Below, one piece after another: positions 35,241 to 45,973 of a stretch of DNA of 64,000 nt. Source of the DNA: Streptomyces sp. 35G-GA-8 (GTDB lineage Bacteria > Actinomycetota > Actinomycetes > Streptomycetales > Streptomycetaceae); the NCBI RefSeq assembly GCF_023534745.1, contig NZ_JAMHJQ010000001.1, positions 124,001 through 188,000 on the forward strand, read 5' to 3'. The notes under the pieces were generated by a model. The model was given only the letters and a program-made list of their open reading frames with translations, was not told where the DNA came from and searched no databases. A program made the translations under genes and the position numbers. Each line of letters begins with the position of its first letter. The first letter of the stretch is position 1.

Positions 35241-37261
35241 CAGGTGCGGTCTCCCGGGATCGGAGGTGTCCGGCGCGGCTCGGCCACGCCGTTCGGACGG
35301 GACTCTCGGGGCGCGCTGTGCGGCGGGACGGTGCCGGTCGTGGCGCGGGTGAACGCCTCGGCGCCGCCGACGAGCGGCAGCTTCGCGGAGGTGCGGGCCA
35401 GATCGAGGGTGAGGGTCGGGGTGGTGGACGGCGGGTCGATCAGGCCCTGGTCCGTGCCGCCGATGATCAGGGCGAGCCGGTGGCCGGCGGGCACGACATG
35501 GTCGCTCGCGGCGAGTTGGAGGGTGAGGGTGTAGGGCTTGCCGGGGGTGAGCGGACGGCCGTGGCCGGCCGAGGCGTAGGTGCCGAGATCGGCCCAGCCC
35601 CGGCTGAAGACCGTGTGGTCGACGTCCGCCGTCCTGGCCTCGGTCTCCCGGTAGCAGGAGCTGTCACCGGTGGTGCTCGGGCCCCAGCAGGTGCGCTCGG
35701 TGAGGGTGGTGATGCCCTCACCCGCGTGTCCGTAGTCACGGATGGTGTCGGGGCCGAGGTCGACAAGGACCGCGGAGAGATGGGCCGTCGAGGTGGACGG
35801 GGTGGCGGTGACGGTCACCGTGGAGGAGCCGGAGAGCCGTAGATCGCGGCTGAGCGGCCGGGTGACGAAGCCGGACTTGGCGGTGGTGGACCGGTCGATG
35901 TCCGCGGCCCAGTCGGACTCGCTCAGACGCGGGTCGTCCGTGAAGGTCTCGGTCGTACCGGGACGGGCGGGGGTGCGGCCGAGTGTGCCGACGCCGGGGA
36001 CGGTGCCCGCGGCGGGCCGGACGGTCGTGGCGTCGGTGGTGCGCGGCGGCCACACCGTGTCGGTCGTCCAGCGGTCGGGGGCGCGCTCGATGTCCGCCAT
36101 GGGCTCGCGCTCGACGCCGTTGTCGTAACCGAGCAGATAGTGGTCGAACCAGCGGTGCAGGGTGGAGACCCACTCGGTACGCCGGAAGTCGAACGGGTCG
36201 ACATGGCCGGTCTGGGAGAGCCAGATCTTGCGCTCCACACCCGCGTCGGCGAGCGCGTCCCACCACTGGCCGAGGTGTTTCGTGCGGACGTTGAGGTCCT
36301 GCATGCCGTGGACGGCGAAGACGCTGGCCCTGACGTTGTCGGCGTTCCGTACGTAGTCGCGTTCGCTCCACAGCCGGGTCCAGTCACCGGTGCGCGGCGC
36401 TCCGTCGATCAGCCGCTGCTGGACGGCCTGGCAGCGGGCGCGGGCCTCGGGGCTCTCCACATAGTCCGAGAGCCATTCGGGTCCCGAGTCGTAGAGGGGG
36501 GCGCCCTGGGCGAAGTAGTAGTCGTACCAGGAGCTGATCGCGGCGATCGGGACGATGGTCCTGAGCCCCTTGACGCCGGTGGCGGCGACACCGTTGGCGA
36601 TGGTGCCGTCCCAGCTCTTGCCGATCATGCCGGTGGCGCCGGTGGTCCAGGTGGCCCGTACGGGGTCGGTGCCGGTGCGGCTGCCGTACGCGCGGGCGCG
36701 GCCGTTCAGCCAGTCGACGACGGCCTTGGCGGACAGGATGTCGGAGCGTCCGCCGATGTCGACGCAGCCGTCGGAGCGGTTGGTGCCGGTCAGATCGACG
36801 GCGACGAAGGCGTAGCCGCGCGGTACGAAGTAGTTGTCGTAGTGCAGCGGGAAGCCGACGGGGGCGCCGTTCGCGTCATAGGTCTTCTTCTGGCTCTCGT
36901 TGCCGCGTCCGCAGCAGGAGTAGTACGGGGAGGCGTCCATGATCACGGGGATCTTCCGGCCCGACACGGCGGCCTCGCGGGGCCGTACGACATCGACGGC
37001 GACCCGGTCGGTGCTGCCGTTCGCGTCGCCGTCGATTCCGGTGTCCACCCAGACGGACTCCCGGATGGCGTTCTCGTAGGAGTAGACGGGCTCGCTGCGG
37101 GGCGGGGGCGACTCGGCCGCCGCCGACCGCGCGCTCGGTGCTCCCTGCGCTGTCTGGGCCTGTGCCCCCGCCGGGGCGAGCAGCACCCCGAGCAGCGCGG
37201 CGGATGCCGCCGCGACCAGCGTTCTGCATGACCATCGGGCGCCCCGCGCACGGATCTCCAT
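35240..37261 (-). CDS. Secreted Xaa-Pro dipeptidyl-peptidase (S15 family)
   Basis: The 673-residue protein starts at 37261 with an Arg-rich n-region and hydrophobic core ([20 protein letters not shown]), a signal peptide possibly for Tat export. The S15 alpha/beta-hydrolase core has the nucleophile S216 in GKSWDG, the acid near HGMQDLNV and the histidine in [11 protein letters not shown]-terminal jelly-roll domain follows. It should release Xaa-Pro dipeptides outside the cell. It is the first gene of a two-gene peptidase operon and diverges from the LacI regulator gene. Confidence 0.92.
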   Translation of the reverse strand: MEIRARGARWSCRTLVAAASAALLGVLLAPAGAQAQTAQGAPSARSAAAESPPPRSEPVYSYENAIRESVWVDTGIDGDANGSTDRVAVDVVRPREAAVSGRKIPVIMDASPYYSCCGRGNESQKKTYDANGAPVGFPLHYDNYFVPRGYAFVAVDLTGTNRSDGCVDIGGRSDILSAKAVVDWLNGRARAYGSRTGTDPVRATWTTGATGMIGKSWDGTIANGVAATGVKGLRTIVPIAAISSWYDYYFAQGAPLYDSGPEWLSDYVESPEARARCQAVQQRLIDGAPRTGDWTRLWSERDYVRNADNVRASVFAVHGMQDLNVRTKHLGQWWDALADAGVERKIWLSQTGHVDPFDFRRTEWVSTLHRWFDHYLLGYDNGVEREPMADIERAPDRWTTDTVWPPRTTDATTVRPAAGTVPGVGTLGRTPARPGTTETFTDDPRLSESDWAADIDRSTTAKSGFVTRPLSRDLRLSGSSTVTVTATPSTSTAHLSAVLVDLGPDTIRDYGHAGEGITTLTERTCWGPSTTGDSSCYRETEARTADVDHTVFSRGWADLGTYASAGHGRPLTPGKPYTLTLQLAASDHVVPAGHRLALIIGGTDQGLIDPPSTTPTLTLDLARTSAKLPLVGGAEAFTRATTGTVPPHSAPRESRPNGVAEPRRTPPIPGDRT

Positions 37262-37444
37262 GGGGCGGAAGGTACCCCTGTCAACTCGCCCGCAAAAGAG
37301 GGCAGTCAGGGGAGTCGAGGGGCCGCGCGCCCGCTCCGCGTCCGTTTCCGCACCCGCTCCGTGCCCGTTCCGCGCCGCCCTTCTTGGGGGGCGCCGCACG
37401 GCGCGTTCCCCGCCGACGCGGCATGTTCCCTGCTGGGACAGCAT

Positions 37445-37458
37445 GGGAGCGCTCTCAG
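37445..37458. promoter_or_regulatory. LacI/CebR-type operator 1 (autoregulatory)
   Basis: TGGGAGCGCTCTCA sits about 80 bases before the LacI regulator start. It differs by one base from the CebR consensus TGGGAGCGCTCCCA known in S. griseus and S. coelicolor, and by one base from operator 3 in this window. Confidence 0.8.
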
Positions 37459-37536
37459 GATCGCGTCGGGAGCGGCTAGGCTGGACGGTGTCCCTGCCCG
37501 CGTAGTCCGTTTCCCCTCCGACGAGGAGCGCACGTC

Positions 37537-38577
37537 TTGACCGAGCCGTTCCCTGGGGCCCGCCCCACTCTGGAAGCCGTCGCGGCGCGTGCCGGTGTCT
37601 CGCGGGCCACCGCCTCCCGGGTCGTCAACGGCGGCGCGGGGGTGCGACAGCCGCTGGTCGAGAAGGTGCGACGGGCGGTCGAGGAGCTGGGATACGTACC
37701 GAACCACGCGGCCCGCACACTGGTCACCCGGCGCACCGGCGCCGTCGCCGTGATCATCGCGGAGCCGGAGATCCGGATCTTCTCGGACCCGTTCTTCTCC
37801 CAGCAGATCCGCGGTATCAGCAAGGAACTGACCGCGCACGACTACCAGTTGGTCCTGCTGCTGCTCGAAGGTCCCGGCGACTACGACCGGATCGCGCGTT
37901 ATCTGGCGGGCGGCCATGTCGATGGCGCGCTCGCCTTCTCGCTGCACACCGACGATCCGATCCCCGAGATCACCCGGCGGGCCGGGATGCCGACGGTCTA
38001 CGGCGGCCGGCCGAGCTGGACGAAGGCACCGGACCACCGGGACGTGCCGTATGTGGACGCGGACAACCGCGGCGGCGCCCGGGAGGCCGTGCGGTATCTG
38101 CGGGACCTCGGCCGTCGGCGGATCGCGCACATCGCGGGGCCGCGCGACCAGGCATCGGCCACCGACCGGCTCGACGGCTACCGCGATGTGCTGCTGGACG
38201 GGGATCCCGCGCTGATCGCCGAGGGGGCGTTCACCGAGGAGAGCGGGGCGCGGGCGATGACCGAGCTGCTGGAGCGGTGTCCCGAGCTGGACGCGGTGTT
38301 CGCCGCCAACGATCTGATGGCCTCGGGCGCGCTGCGGGTGCTCAAGGAGCGCGGGATCGCGGTGCCCGGCGAGGTGGCGCTGGTGGGGTTCGACGACATG
38401 GACTCGGTCGCCGGGGTCACGGATCCGCCGCTGACCACCGTCCAGCAGGACATCGAGGGGCAGGGCAGGCTGATGGCGCGGCTGTTGCTGCGCGGGCTCG
38501 ACCGGGAGCGCGAGGGCGAGCGGGCCCCGGCGTCGGTGATCACCCCGACCACGCTGGTACGGCGGGCCTCGGCCTGA
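37537..38577 (+). CDS. LacI-family regulator of beta-glucan utilisation
   Basis: The 346-residue repressor has a helix-turn-helix (LEAVAARAGVSRATASRVVN, about residues 12-31), the hinge helix ARTLVTRR, and a periplasmic-binding-protein-like ligand domain ending in the GRLMARLLLRGL dimer helix. The start is TTG at 37537 with GAGGAG nine bases upstream. Its own upstream region and the GH81/transporter intergenic region carry the same palindrome. It is a relative of CebR, and its inducer is likely a short beta-1,3-gluco-oligosaccharide. Confidence 0.9.
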   Translation: MTEPFPGARPTLEAVAARAGVSRATASRVVNGGAGVRQPLVEKVRRAVEELGYVPNHAARTLVTRRTGAVAVIIAEPEIRIFSDPFFSQQIRGISKELTAHDYQLVLLLLEGPGDYDRIARYLAGGHVDGALAFSLHTDDPIPEITRRAGMPTVYGGRPSWTKAPDHRDVPYVDADNRGGAREAVRYLRDLGRRRIAHIAGPRDQASATDRLDGYRDVLLDGDPALIAEGAFTEESGARAMTELLERCPELDAVFAANDLMASGALRVLKERGIAVPGEVALVGFDDMDSVAGVTDPPLTTVQQDIEGQGRLMARLLLRGLDREREGERAPASVITPTTLVRRASA

Positions 38578-38628
38578 GCCGGGCCCGCCGTCCCGTGTCC
38601 GCCCGCGCGATACCGGGCGGTCCTACGG

Positions 38629-40884
38629 CTACTTCGTCGCTGTCGAGCGGGCCGGTACGTCGAGCGTCGTACCGTCCGAGAAGGTGACCGTCCGCGCCAC
38701 CGGCTCGAAGTTGTGCGCCGCGTAGGTGCGTACACCGCCCTTGCTGAAGACGGCCGAGGCCGGGACGGACCCGGTCACCGTCGCGTCGGGAGCACCGAGC
38801 GCGTCCAGCGTGGCGATCCAGTGGTAGGTGTGCGCCTTGGACTCACCGGCCTCGGGGGTGTATCCCGCGTTGCCCGCGTCCCACTTGGCCTTGGCGCCCG
38901 CCGGATCGGCCAGGGCCTCGAACTCCCAGAGGATGTCGCGCCATTCGACGGCCGGGCCGCCGTTCTCCCGTTCCAGCTCGGCGAGATTGCGTTCGATCGC
39001 CGCCTTCTCCCGGCCCAGATGCAGTGAACCGCCGGTCACGGGAAGGACGTTGATGCCATGGATCTCCTCGGGATTGGCGGTCCACCAGGTGGAGTACGCG
39101 GCGCCGCTGCCCCACACCATGCCCGCCGTGTCATGGCCGAAGGAGGACGGGAAGACCTGCTCGTCGGCGTCGAACCAGTACTGGGCGATCGCCTCGGACT
39201 CGGTGGCGAGCAAGTAGCTGCCCAGATCGCGTAGTTCGGCGTCGCCGGTCGCGGAACCCCACAGGACGAGTGCGGCGCTGAGGTTGGTGGACTCCGACGA
39301 CGACTCCTGGTTGTTGCCCGCGGCGAACCCCTGGTGCCCGGAGGCCCAGCTGTGGCCCGCGTACACATCGAAGCCGCGCAGGAAGGGGAAGGCGGTGTCG
39401 GTGCGGCTGGGGTTGGCCGCGTCACGGATCAGCGTCTTCACCATGCCGCCCCAGGCGGAGTCGGCGGCCCAGCCCTGGTCGTACTGCGCGACGATCGCCG
39501 CCGCGTACACGTAGTAGCTGTAGTGGAAGTGGTGGTCGTTCAGCTCCGTGTCACTGCCGTAGGACGCCGGATAGCCGATCAGCGTCTTCCAGTCCTTGTC
39601 GTAGGAGAACTCACTCGCGCCGCCCGCCGTGAACCACTCCTCCAGCCGGCTCTTGAGCAGCCCGAGGAGCTTGTCGCGCGTCGCGCTCTCACCGATCTGG
39701 TCGGCCATGGGCACCAGTTGGGCGAGTCTGCCCAGCGCCTTGCCCGTCCAGTATGTGTCGGTCGCGCCGGAGAACGGATCGCCCGCACCCGCCACCTCGT
39801 CCAGATAGCCCTTGAGCCGGGCCTGGTCGACACCGCTGGACTTCGGCAGCGCGGGCAGCACTCCTGAGGACGCCTGCGAGGTGGTGAAGGAGGCCGACTC
39901 GCGCACCTTCATCGTGCCGCGTGGGGAGACATAGGTGTACGGGGTCAGCGCGTCGGTGGTGTTCAGCCACTGGTGCCGGTAGAGGGCCTGGAGGGTGCCG
40001 GTCTCGGTGCCCTCCTGCGGCGCGGTGGTGAGGCTGTAGGTGGCCTTGACCGTGCCGCCCTCGGTGCTCCAGCTCACCTTCGAGCCGGTGACGAAGCTGT
40101 AGGCGTACTTCCGGTAGGTCGCGAGCGCGTCCGTGGACGGCAGGACCGCCAGCGAGAAGTAGTCGGCGCCGCCGAGCCCGGCCGTCACGGTGGATCCGGA
40201 GACGGCCCAGTCGCTGCCGGTCGGTGCGAACAGGGCGTAGTGGTGGCCCGCGACGGTGATGCCGAGGACATTGCCGTCGTCGGCGAAGACCTGGGGTGCG
40301 GCGGCGGTGGTGATCCGCGCGTCGCCGCCCGAGCCCTTGGCGTAGACGAAGGGCAGACCGTGGCCGATGGTGGTCCGCAGCGTCCGGGCGCCGTCGGACC
40401 AGTACGGCGTGACGGTCCAGTCCGACCAGGCGTCGGCCTTGGTGTCGGGCGAGTTGAGCCCGGTCAGACCGAGGGTGAGATCGGCCTTGTGGGCGTACTC
40501 GTACTGGCGGCCGTCGCCGACGATCGCCGGGGTGGTCGGATAGCCGACCTCCAGACCGCCGGCCGTCGCCTGATAGGTGAGGGGATGGCCGTACATGGGG
40601 GTGGAGTACGGGTTGTCGCCGTATCGCTGGAAGGCCAGCGAGGACCACCAGTCGTTGGTGGGCAGCGGCCGGTCGCGGGCGGCCTCGGTCACCTTCGGGG
40701 TGACGGGAGTGCCGGTGTTGGTGGTGGGGCCGGATGTGCCGGCGGGCCGGCTGTCCGAGTAACTGCCGGAGCCGACGGGCACATTGGCGGCCAGCGCCGG
40801 GGACGCGGCGGGGCCGAGACCGACGGCGGCCAGGGCGGTGGCCAGAAGCAGCGCCGAGGCGGGTCTGGCGCGGGAGACGGACAT
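38629..40884 (-). CDS. Secreted GH81 endo-beta-1,3-glucanase
   Basis: The 751-residue protein starts at 40884 with a signal peptide (ASALLLATALAAVGLGPAASPALA). Glycoside hydrolase family 81 features include LPTNDWWSSLAFQ near the mature N-terminus, the acid region ELNDHHFHYSYYVYAA (family consensus has Gly where Ser is here), DVYAGHSWASG, and the catalytic-glutamate motif GNNQESSSE with E527 and E531. It cleaves beta-1,3-glucans such as laminarin or fungal wall glucan outside the cell. No carbohydrate-binding module is visible. It is divergent from the sugar importer, under its own operator. Confidence 0.93.
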   Translation of the reverse strand: MSVSRARPASALLLATALAAVGLGPAASPALAANVPVGSGSYSDSRPAGTSGPTTNTGTPVTPKVTEAARDRPLPTNDWWSSLAFQRYGDNPYSTPMYGHPLTYQATAGGLEVGYPTTPAIVGDGRQYEYAHKADLTLGLTGLNSPDTKADAWSDWTVTPYWSDGARTLRTTIGHGLPFVYAKGSGGDARITTAAAPQVFADDGNVLGITVAGHHYALFAPTGSDWAVSGSTVTAGLGGADYFSLAVLPSTDALATYRKYAYSFVTGSKVSWSTEGGTVKATYSLTTAPQEGTETGTLQALYRHQWLNTTDALTPYTYVSPRGTMKVRESASFTTSQASSGVLPALPKSSGVDQARLKGYLDEVAGAGDPFSGATDTYWTGKALGRLAQLVPMADQIGESATRDKLLGLLKSRLEEWFTAGGASEFSYDKDWKTLIGYPASYGSDTELNDHHFHYSYYVYAAAIVAQYDQGWAADSAWGGMVKTLIRDAANPSRTDTAFPFLRGFDVYAGHSWASGHQGFAAGNNQESSSESTNLSAALVLWGSATGDAELRDLGSYLLATESEAIAQYWFDADEQVFPSSFGHDTAGMVWGSGAAYSTWWTANPEEIHGINVLPVTGGSLHLGREKAAIERNLAELERENGGPAVEWRDILWEFEALADPAGAKAKWDAGNAGYTPEAGESKAHTYHWIATLDALGAPDATVTGSVPASAVFSKGGVRTYAAHNFEPVARTVTFSDGTTLDVPARSTATK

Positions 40885-40920
40885 GGACGGCACCTCGAAG
40901 ACATGGGGGGCAAGGGCGTC

Positions 40921-40934
40921 CGAGAGCGCTCTCA
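40921..40934. promoter_or_regulatory. LacI/CebR-type operator 2 (GH81 side)
   Basis: CGAGAGCGCTCTCA, one base from the perfect palindrome of operator 3, lies 37-50 bases upstream of the GH81 start and immediately after its predicted transcription start, where bound repressor would block initiation. Confidence 0.82.
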
Positions 40935-40944
40935 GATGGCAGGA

Positions 40945-40974
40945 AACGTAAAACTCCTGAAACAGAAGTGTCAA
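40945..40974 (-). promoter_or_regulatory. Promoter of the GH81 gene
   Basis: On the minus strand a consensus -35 TTGACA (40974-40969) and -10 TACGTT (40950-40945) are spaced by 18 bases, an unusually good HrdB-type promoter. The predicted start falls next to operator 2. Confidence 0.7.
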
Positions 40975-41085
40975 TACGTCGGACACGTACGGCAGTTCAC
41001 GCCGAGCCTGGGTCCGAACCGTAGCCGTTATGTGTTCGAGTCTTGACGAGGAGTAGCGCCCCGGGGCACGCTCCAAGCCATCTCC

Positions 41086-41099
41086 TGAGAGCGCTCTCA
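41086..41099. promoter_or_regulatory. LacI/CebR-type operator 3 (importer side)
   Basis: TGAGAGCGCTCTCA is a perfect 14-bp palindrome, 52-65 bases upstream of the sugar-binding protein start. Confidence 0.85.
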
Positions 41100-41150
41100 A
41101 CCGCCTCTCGCGGGTACTCCGTTGTATTCCGAAGCCAAGGGAGGCTTCCC

Positions 41151-42455
41151 ATGCCCAACGCCCGAGCCGCCAGGAGGGCCGCACTCCGTCTCGGTGCGGT
41201 CGTGCTCTCCGGGGCACTCCTCGCCGCGTGCGGATCCGGTTCCTCGGGGGGAACCTCCGACAGCGCGGGCGGCAAGGTCACGCTGACGGTCGACCTCTTC
41301 GGATCGTTCGGCTACAAGGAGGCGGGACTCTACGCGGAGTACCAGAAGCTCCACCCGGACATCACGATCAAGCAGAGCGACACCGAGGACGAGGCCGACT
41401 ACTGGAAGTCGCTCCAGACCCGGCTGGCCGGCGGGGGCGGGCTCGGCGATGTGCAGGGCATCGAGGTGGGCCGGATCGCGTCGGTCACCCAGCAGCAGTC
41501 CGACAAGTTCGAAGACTTGAAGCAGTACGGCGCGGACAAGCTCAAGGACCAGTTCGCCGAGGCCAAGTGGTCCGCCGCCACGACGGAGGACGGCCGGATC
41601 CTGGGTCTGGGCACGGATGTCGGGCCCGAGGCGATGTGCTATCGCACGGATCTGTTCGAGCAGGCGGGGCTGCCGACGGACCGTGCCGAGCTGAGCCGGA
41701 TGTGGTCCACCTGGGACGGGTATCTCGCGCTCGGCAAGGAGTACAAGAAGAAGGCGCCCGCGAAGGGCGCCTGGATCGACAGCATCGGCAGCCTCTACTC
41801 GATCATGATCGGCCAGGAGAAGGAGCGCTACTACGACGCCTCCGGGAAGCTGATCTACGAGAACAACCCGGCCGTGAAGACCGCCTGGGACACCTCGGTG
41901 GAGGCCGCGGAGTCCGGGCTGAGCGCCAAGCTCGACCAGTGGACGCCGCAGTGGAACCAGGCGTTCGCGGCCGGTTCGTTCGCCACCATTCCGTGCCCCG
42001 CGTGGATGCTCAGCTATATCAAGGGCCAGGCCGGGGAGACCGGTTCCGGCAAGTGGGACATCGCCAAGCTGCCCGGTGGCGCGGGCAACTGGGGAGGCTC
42101 GTATCTCTCCGTCCCGCGCGCCGCCAAGAACAAGAAGGAGGCGTACGAGCTGATCGAGTGGCTGACCGCGCCCGAGCAGCAGGCGAAGCTCTTCCAGAAG
42201 CAGGGGCTCTTCCCGTCCGCCACGGGCGCCATCGAGAAGGTCTCGGGCGCCAAGGACGCGTACTTCTCGGACGCGCCGATCGGCCAGATCTTCGGTGACG
42301 CGGCCAAGTCCTCCCCCGTACAGGTCCTCGGGGTCCATGACGCCAATGTGGCCCAGCAGATCACCAACGCGCTGGGCGAGGTGGAGCGCAAGGGCACCTC
42401 GTCCGAGAAGGCATGGTCCACGGCGAAGAAGGGCGTCGACAACGTCATCGGCTGA
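41151..42455 (+). CDS. Sugar ABC transporter substrate-binding lipoprotein
   Basis: The 434-residue family 1 extracellular binding protein is a lipoprotein with lipobox LLAAC (C27) after a basic, hydrophobic leader. The mature protein resembles CebE-type oligosaccharide binders (YWKSLQTRLAGGGGLGDVQG, LGTDVGPEAMCYR). The ATG at 41151 follows AAGGGAGG. It should capture oligosaccharides released by the divergent GH81 enzyme and pass them to the two permeases downstream. No ATPase is encoded here; the shared MsiK ATPase of Streptomyces is the expected energiser. Confidence 0.93.
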   Translation: MPNARAARRAALRLGAVVLSGALLAACGSGSSGGTSDSAGGKVTLTVDLFGSFGYKEAGLYAEYQKLHPDITIKQSDTEDEADYWKSLQTRLAGGGGLGDVQGIEVGRIASVTQQQSDKFEDLKQYGADKLKDQFAEAKWSAATTEDGRILGLGTDVGPEAMCYRTDLFEQAGLPTDRAELSRMWSTWDGYLALGKEYKKKAPAKGAWIDSIGSLYSIMIGQEKERYYDASGKLIYENNPAVKTAWDTSVEAAESGLSAKLDQWTPQWNQAFAAGSFATIPCPAWMLSYIKGQAGETGSGKWDIAKLPGGAGNWGGSYLSVPRAAKNKKEAYELIEWLTAPEQQAKLFQKQGLFPSATGAIEKVSGAKDAYFSDAPIGQIFGDAAKSSPVQVLGVHDANVAQQITNALGEVERKGTSSEKAWSTAKKGVDNVIG

Positions 42456-42579
42456 CGCATCGGCCGACGCTGTCCCCGGGGGCGGGTTCCGGGCGGATTC
42501 CACATCTCGTCCCCGCTCAGTGCCCGTCCCCGGTCCCGTCCCTCCCCTGTCGCTCGCCCACGCTTCCGAAGGCCGTTCC

Positions 42580-43548
42580 ATGACCCTCACCGCCACCGCG
42601 AAGGCCGCGTCCCCGCCGCCGTCCGGGCCGGCCGCCGCCCAGCCGTCCGCCGTGCGTCGCGCCTGGCGCGCCTTCTCCCCGTACGCCTATATCGCCCCGT
42701 TCTTCACGCTGTTCGCGGCCTTCGGGCTGTTCCCGCTGCTCTACACCGCGTTCGTCTCGCTCTACCGGGTGGAGCTCCAGACACCCGGCGACATGGAGTG
42801 GCGCGGTCTGGGCAACTACACCGCGCTCTTCACCGACGAGTTCTTCTGGACATCGCTGCGCAACACCTTCACCATCGGGGTGCTGTCGACCGTCCCTCAG
42901 CTGGCGATGGCCCTGGGCCTGGCCCATCTGCTCAACTACAAGCTGCGCGGCCGGACGTTCATCCGCACGGCGATCCTGCTGCCGTACGCCACCTCGGTCG
43001 CCGCCGCGACGCTCGTCTTCGCCCAGCTCTTCGGCCGCGACTTCGGTCTGATCAACTACGTACTGGGACTGGTCGGTTTCGACCCGGTGGACTGGCAGAC
43101 CGGTACGGTCGCCTCGCAGATCGCCGTGTCGTCCATCGTCATCTGGCGCTGGACCGGCTACAACGCGCTGATCTATCTGGCCGGCATGCAGTCGATCCCC
43201 GGCGAGCTGTACGAGGCCGCCGAGGTCGACGGGGCCTCGCGCTGGCGGCAGTTCCTCCATGTCACCCTGCCGGGGCTGCGCCCCACGATCGTCTTCACCA
43301 CCATCGTCTCCACGATCGGCGCCACCCAGCTCTTCGGTGAGCCGCTGCTCTTCGAGGGGTCCATCTCGGGCGGTATCTCGCATCAGTACCAGACCCTCGG
43401 CCTCTATATGTACGAGCAGGGCTGGGGCTTCTTCCATCTGGGCCGGGCCGCCGCGATCGCCTGGGTGATGTTCGTCCTGATCCTGCTGCTGGTCGGCGTC
43501 AACGCCCTGATCGCCCGCCGCCGTTCCCGTAAGGAGGCCGGCCGATGA
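42580..43548 (+). CDS. Sugar ABC transporter permease (MalF/CebF type)
   Basis: The 322-residue inner-membrane protein has six hydrophobic helices after a polar 30-residue N-terminus and the EAA loop [17 protein letters not shown] that docks the ATPase. It starts at the ATG at 42580, 125 bases after the binding-protein stop, and overlaps the next permease by four bases (ATGA). It forms the import channel for beta-gluco-oligosaccharides together with the following gene product. Confidence 0.92.
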   Translation: MTLTATAKAASPPPSGPAAAQPSAVRRAWRAFSPYAYIAPFFTLFAAFGLFPLLYTAFVSLYRVELQTPGDMEWRGLGNYTALFTDEFFWTSLRNTFTIGVLSTVPQLAMALGLAHLLNYKLRGRTFIRTAILLPYATSVAAATLVFAQLFGRDFGLINYVLGLVGFDPVDWQTGTVASQIAVSSIVIWRWTGYNALIYLAGMQSIPGELYEAAEVDGASRWRQFLHVTLPGLRPTIVFTTIVSTIGATQLFGEPLLFEGSISGGISHQYQTLGLYMYEQGWGFFHLGRAAAIAWVMFVLILLLVGVNALIARRRSRKEAGR

Positions 43549-44450
43549 CCGCGCTCGCCGCACCGCCCACCCCACCGCCGGGGACCGAGGACCGGCCACG
43601 GCGGTCCCCGCGACGCGGCGGCCGGGCCGGGCGCACGATGCACGGGGGCAGGCTCTCGTACGCGATCCTGGCCGTCGCGCTGCTCTTCTCGGCGTTCCCG
43701 TTCTACTGGACGATCGTCGCGGCCAGCCGCTCCAACGCCGAGCTGGCGAAGGTACCGCCGAGTCTGCTGCCCGGGCCGAACCTCATCCGCAACTTCGAGG
43801 CGGTATTGGAAGAGGCCGATATCGGCAAGGCCCTCCTCAACTCCTTCATCGTGTCCGGTTCGATCACCGTGGGTACGGTGCTGTGCTGCACCCTCGCCGG
43901 ATTCGCCTTCGCCAAACTGCGCTTCCGCGGCCGAGGCGCGCTGCTCGCCGTGACCGTGGGCACGATGATGATCCCGCCGCAGCTCGGCGTGATCCCGCTG
44001 TTCATGCTGATCGCCGAACTCCAGTGGGTGAACCAGCTCCAGGCCGTCATCCTGCCCGGACTCGTCTCCGCCTTCGGGGTGTTCTTCATGCGCCAGTATC
44101 TGGTGCAGTCGCTGCCCGACGAGTTGATCGAGGCGGCCCGGGTGGACGGCGCCTCCACCGCGCGGATCTTCTGGTCGATCGTGGTGCCCATCGCCCGGCC
44201 GGGGATGGCCGTGCTCGGCATGCTGACCTTCATGGCCGCCTGGAACGACTTCTTCTGGCCGATCATCGCGCTCTCCTCGCAGAATCCGACCGTGCAGGTG
44301 GCGCTGCGCCAGCTCGGCGGCGGCTATGTCCACGACCAGTCCGTGATCATGGCGGGCACCCTGCTCGGCACGCTGCCCGTGCTGCTGGTCTTCGGGCTGC
44401 TCGGCCGGCAGATCGTCGGCGGCATCATGCAGGGCGCCGTCAAGGGCTGA
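43545..44450 (+). CDS. Sugar ABC transporter permease (MalG/CebG type)
   Basis: The second permease has 301 residues, a Pro/Arg-rich N-terminal tail of about 30 residues, six helices and the EAA loop [18 protein letters not shown]. Its coupled start with the previous permease ensures equal amounts. The partner ATPase gene is absent from this operon, as in other Streptomyces CUT1 systems served by MsiK. Confidence 0.92.
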   Translation: MTALAAPPTPPPGTEDRPRRSPRRGGRAGRTMHGGRLSYAILAVALLFSAFPFYWTIVAASRSNAELAKVPPSLLPGPNLIRNFEAVLEEADIGKALLNSFIVSGSITVGTVLCCTLAGFAFAKLRFRGRGALLAVTVGTMMIPPQLGVIPLFMLIAELQWVNQLQAVILPGLVSAFGVFFMRQYLVQSLPDELIEAARVDGASTARIFWSIVVPIARPGMAVLGMLTFMAAWNDFFWPIIALSSQNPTVQVALRQLGGGYVHDQSVIMAGTLLGTLPVLLVFGLLGRQIVGGIMQGAVKG

Positions 44451-44563
44451 TCCCCCGCCTGTCGCGTACTCGCCGAGACACCCGTCGGCGCGCGCCCGTA
44501 CGAGTCCCCTCGCCGGGGCCCCTCCCCCACCGTTCTGTCTCATCTCACGGGAGTTCCTTCCAT

Positions 44564-45961
44564 ATGACCGCTGTCGACGCACGTCCCCAGACCACCGCGG
44601 AGTCGCGCTTCCCCGCCGGTTTCCGCTGGGGTACGGCCACCGCCGCGTACCAGATCGAGGGGGCCGCCGCCGAGGACGGCCGTACCCCGTCCATCTGGGA
44701 CACCTTCAGCCGCGCTCCCGGCCGGGTCCGCAACGGTGACACCGGCGATATCGCCGCCGACCACTACCACCGGATGGACGAGGACATCGCGCTGCTGAAG
44801 GAGCTGGGGGTGACGGACTACCGCTTCTCGGTGTCCTGGCCGCGCGTCCAGCCGACCGGCCGCGGCCCGGCCGTACAGCGTGGTCTGGACTTCTACCGGC
44901 GGCTGGTGGACGCGCTGCTGGCGGCGGGCATCCGGCCGGTCGCCACGCTCTACCACTGGGATCTCCCCCAGGAACTGGAGGACGCGGGCGGCTGGCCGCA
45001 GCGCGACACCGCGGCGCGGTTCGCGGAGTACGCGCGGATCGTCGCCGAAGCACTCGGCGACCGGGTGGCCACCTGGACCACCCTCAACGAGCCGTGGTGC
45101 GCGGCGTTCCTGGGATACGCCTCCGGTGTCCATGCCCCGGGCCGTACGGATCCGGTCGCCGCGCTGCGCGCCGCCCACCACTTCAATCTCGCCCATGGTC
45201 TGGCCACCCGCGCGCTGCGCGACGCGCTGCCCAGGAAGTCCGAGATCTCGCTGACCCTCAATCTGCACGCCGTCCGGCCGCTGACGGACTCGGCGGCCGA
45301 TCTCGACGCGGTGCGCAGGATCGATGCCGTCGGGAACCGGATCTTCCTCGATCCGGTGTTCCACGGGCGGCTGCCCGCGGATCTGGTCGAGGACACCGCC
45401 GCGCTGACGGACTGGGCGTTCGTCCGGGACGGCGATCTGGCGGTCGCCGCCACGCCCATCGACTCGCTGGGGATCAACTACTACTCCCCCACGGTCGTCG
45501 CGGCCGGCTCCTGCGACACCCCGTCGCCGTGGCCGGGCGCGGAGGGGCGGGTACGGTTCGTCCCCGCGCCGGGACCGCGTACCGCGATGGACTGGCCGGT
45601 CGACGCGGACGGACTGTACGAACTGCTCACACGGCTGCGGGACGAGCTGCCCGCCACCCCGCTGATGGTCACCGAGAACGGCGCGGCGTACGACGACTAC
45701 GCGGATCCGTCCGGCGCGGTGCACGACCCCGAGCGGGTGGCCTATCTGCGTGCCCATCTCCACGCCGTCCACCGCGCGATCGCGGACGGCGCGAAGGTGC
45801 GCGGCTATTTCCTCTGGTCGCTGCTGGACAACTTCGAGTGGGCGTACGGCTACAGCAAGCGGTTCGGCATCGTCCACGTGGACTTCGCGACCCAGCGCCG
45901 CACGGTGAAGGACAGCGCGCGCTGGTACGCGGGGGTCATCGGCCGGGGCGGTCTGGACTGA
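44564..45961 (+). CDS. GH1 beta-glucosidase
   Basis: The 465-residue cytoplasmic enzyme hydrolyses terminal beta-glucosides. The acid/base is E176 in TLNEPW and the nucleophile E371 in TENG; the N-terminal signature [15 protein letters not shown] and the C-terminal [17 protein letters not shown] are intact. The ATG at 44564 has CGGGAG upstream. No signal peptide is present, so it acts on imported oligosaccharides and completes glucan breakdown to glucose. It is the last gene of the importer operon, 12 bases from the convergent glycosyltransferase stop. Confidence 0.95.
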   Translation: MTAVDARPQTTAESRFPAGFRWGTATAAYQIEGAAAEDGRTPSIWDTFSRAPGRVRNGDTGDIAADHYHRMDEDIALLKELGVTDYRFSVSWPRVQPTGRGPAVQRGLDFYRRLVDALLAAGIRPVATLYHWDLPQELEDAGGWPQRDTAARFAEYARIVAEALGDRVATWTTLNEPWCAAFLGYASGVHAPGRTDPVAALRAAHHFNLAHGLATRALRDALPRKSEISLTLNLHAVRPLTDSAADLDAVRRIDAVGNRIFLDPVFHGRLPADLVEDTAALTDWAFVRDGDLAVAATPIDSLGINYYSPTVVAAGSCDTPSPWPGAEGRVRFVPAPGPRTAMDWPVDADGLYELLTRLRDELPATPLMVTENGAAYDDYADPSGAVHDPERVAYLRAHLHAVHRAIADGAKVRGYFLWSLLDNFEWAYGYSKRFGIVHVDFATQRRTVKDSARWYAGVIGRGGLD

Positions 45962-45973
45962 GGCGTGCCGGGG

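Noticed and set aside
38599-38620. Terminator between the LacI and GH81 genes
   Set aside because: Only a 7-bp stem (CCGCCCG/CGGGCGG) is present, too short to call in DNA this GC-rich.
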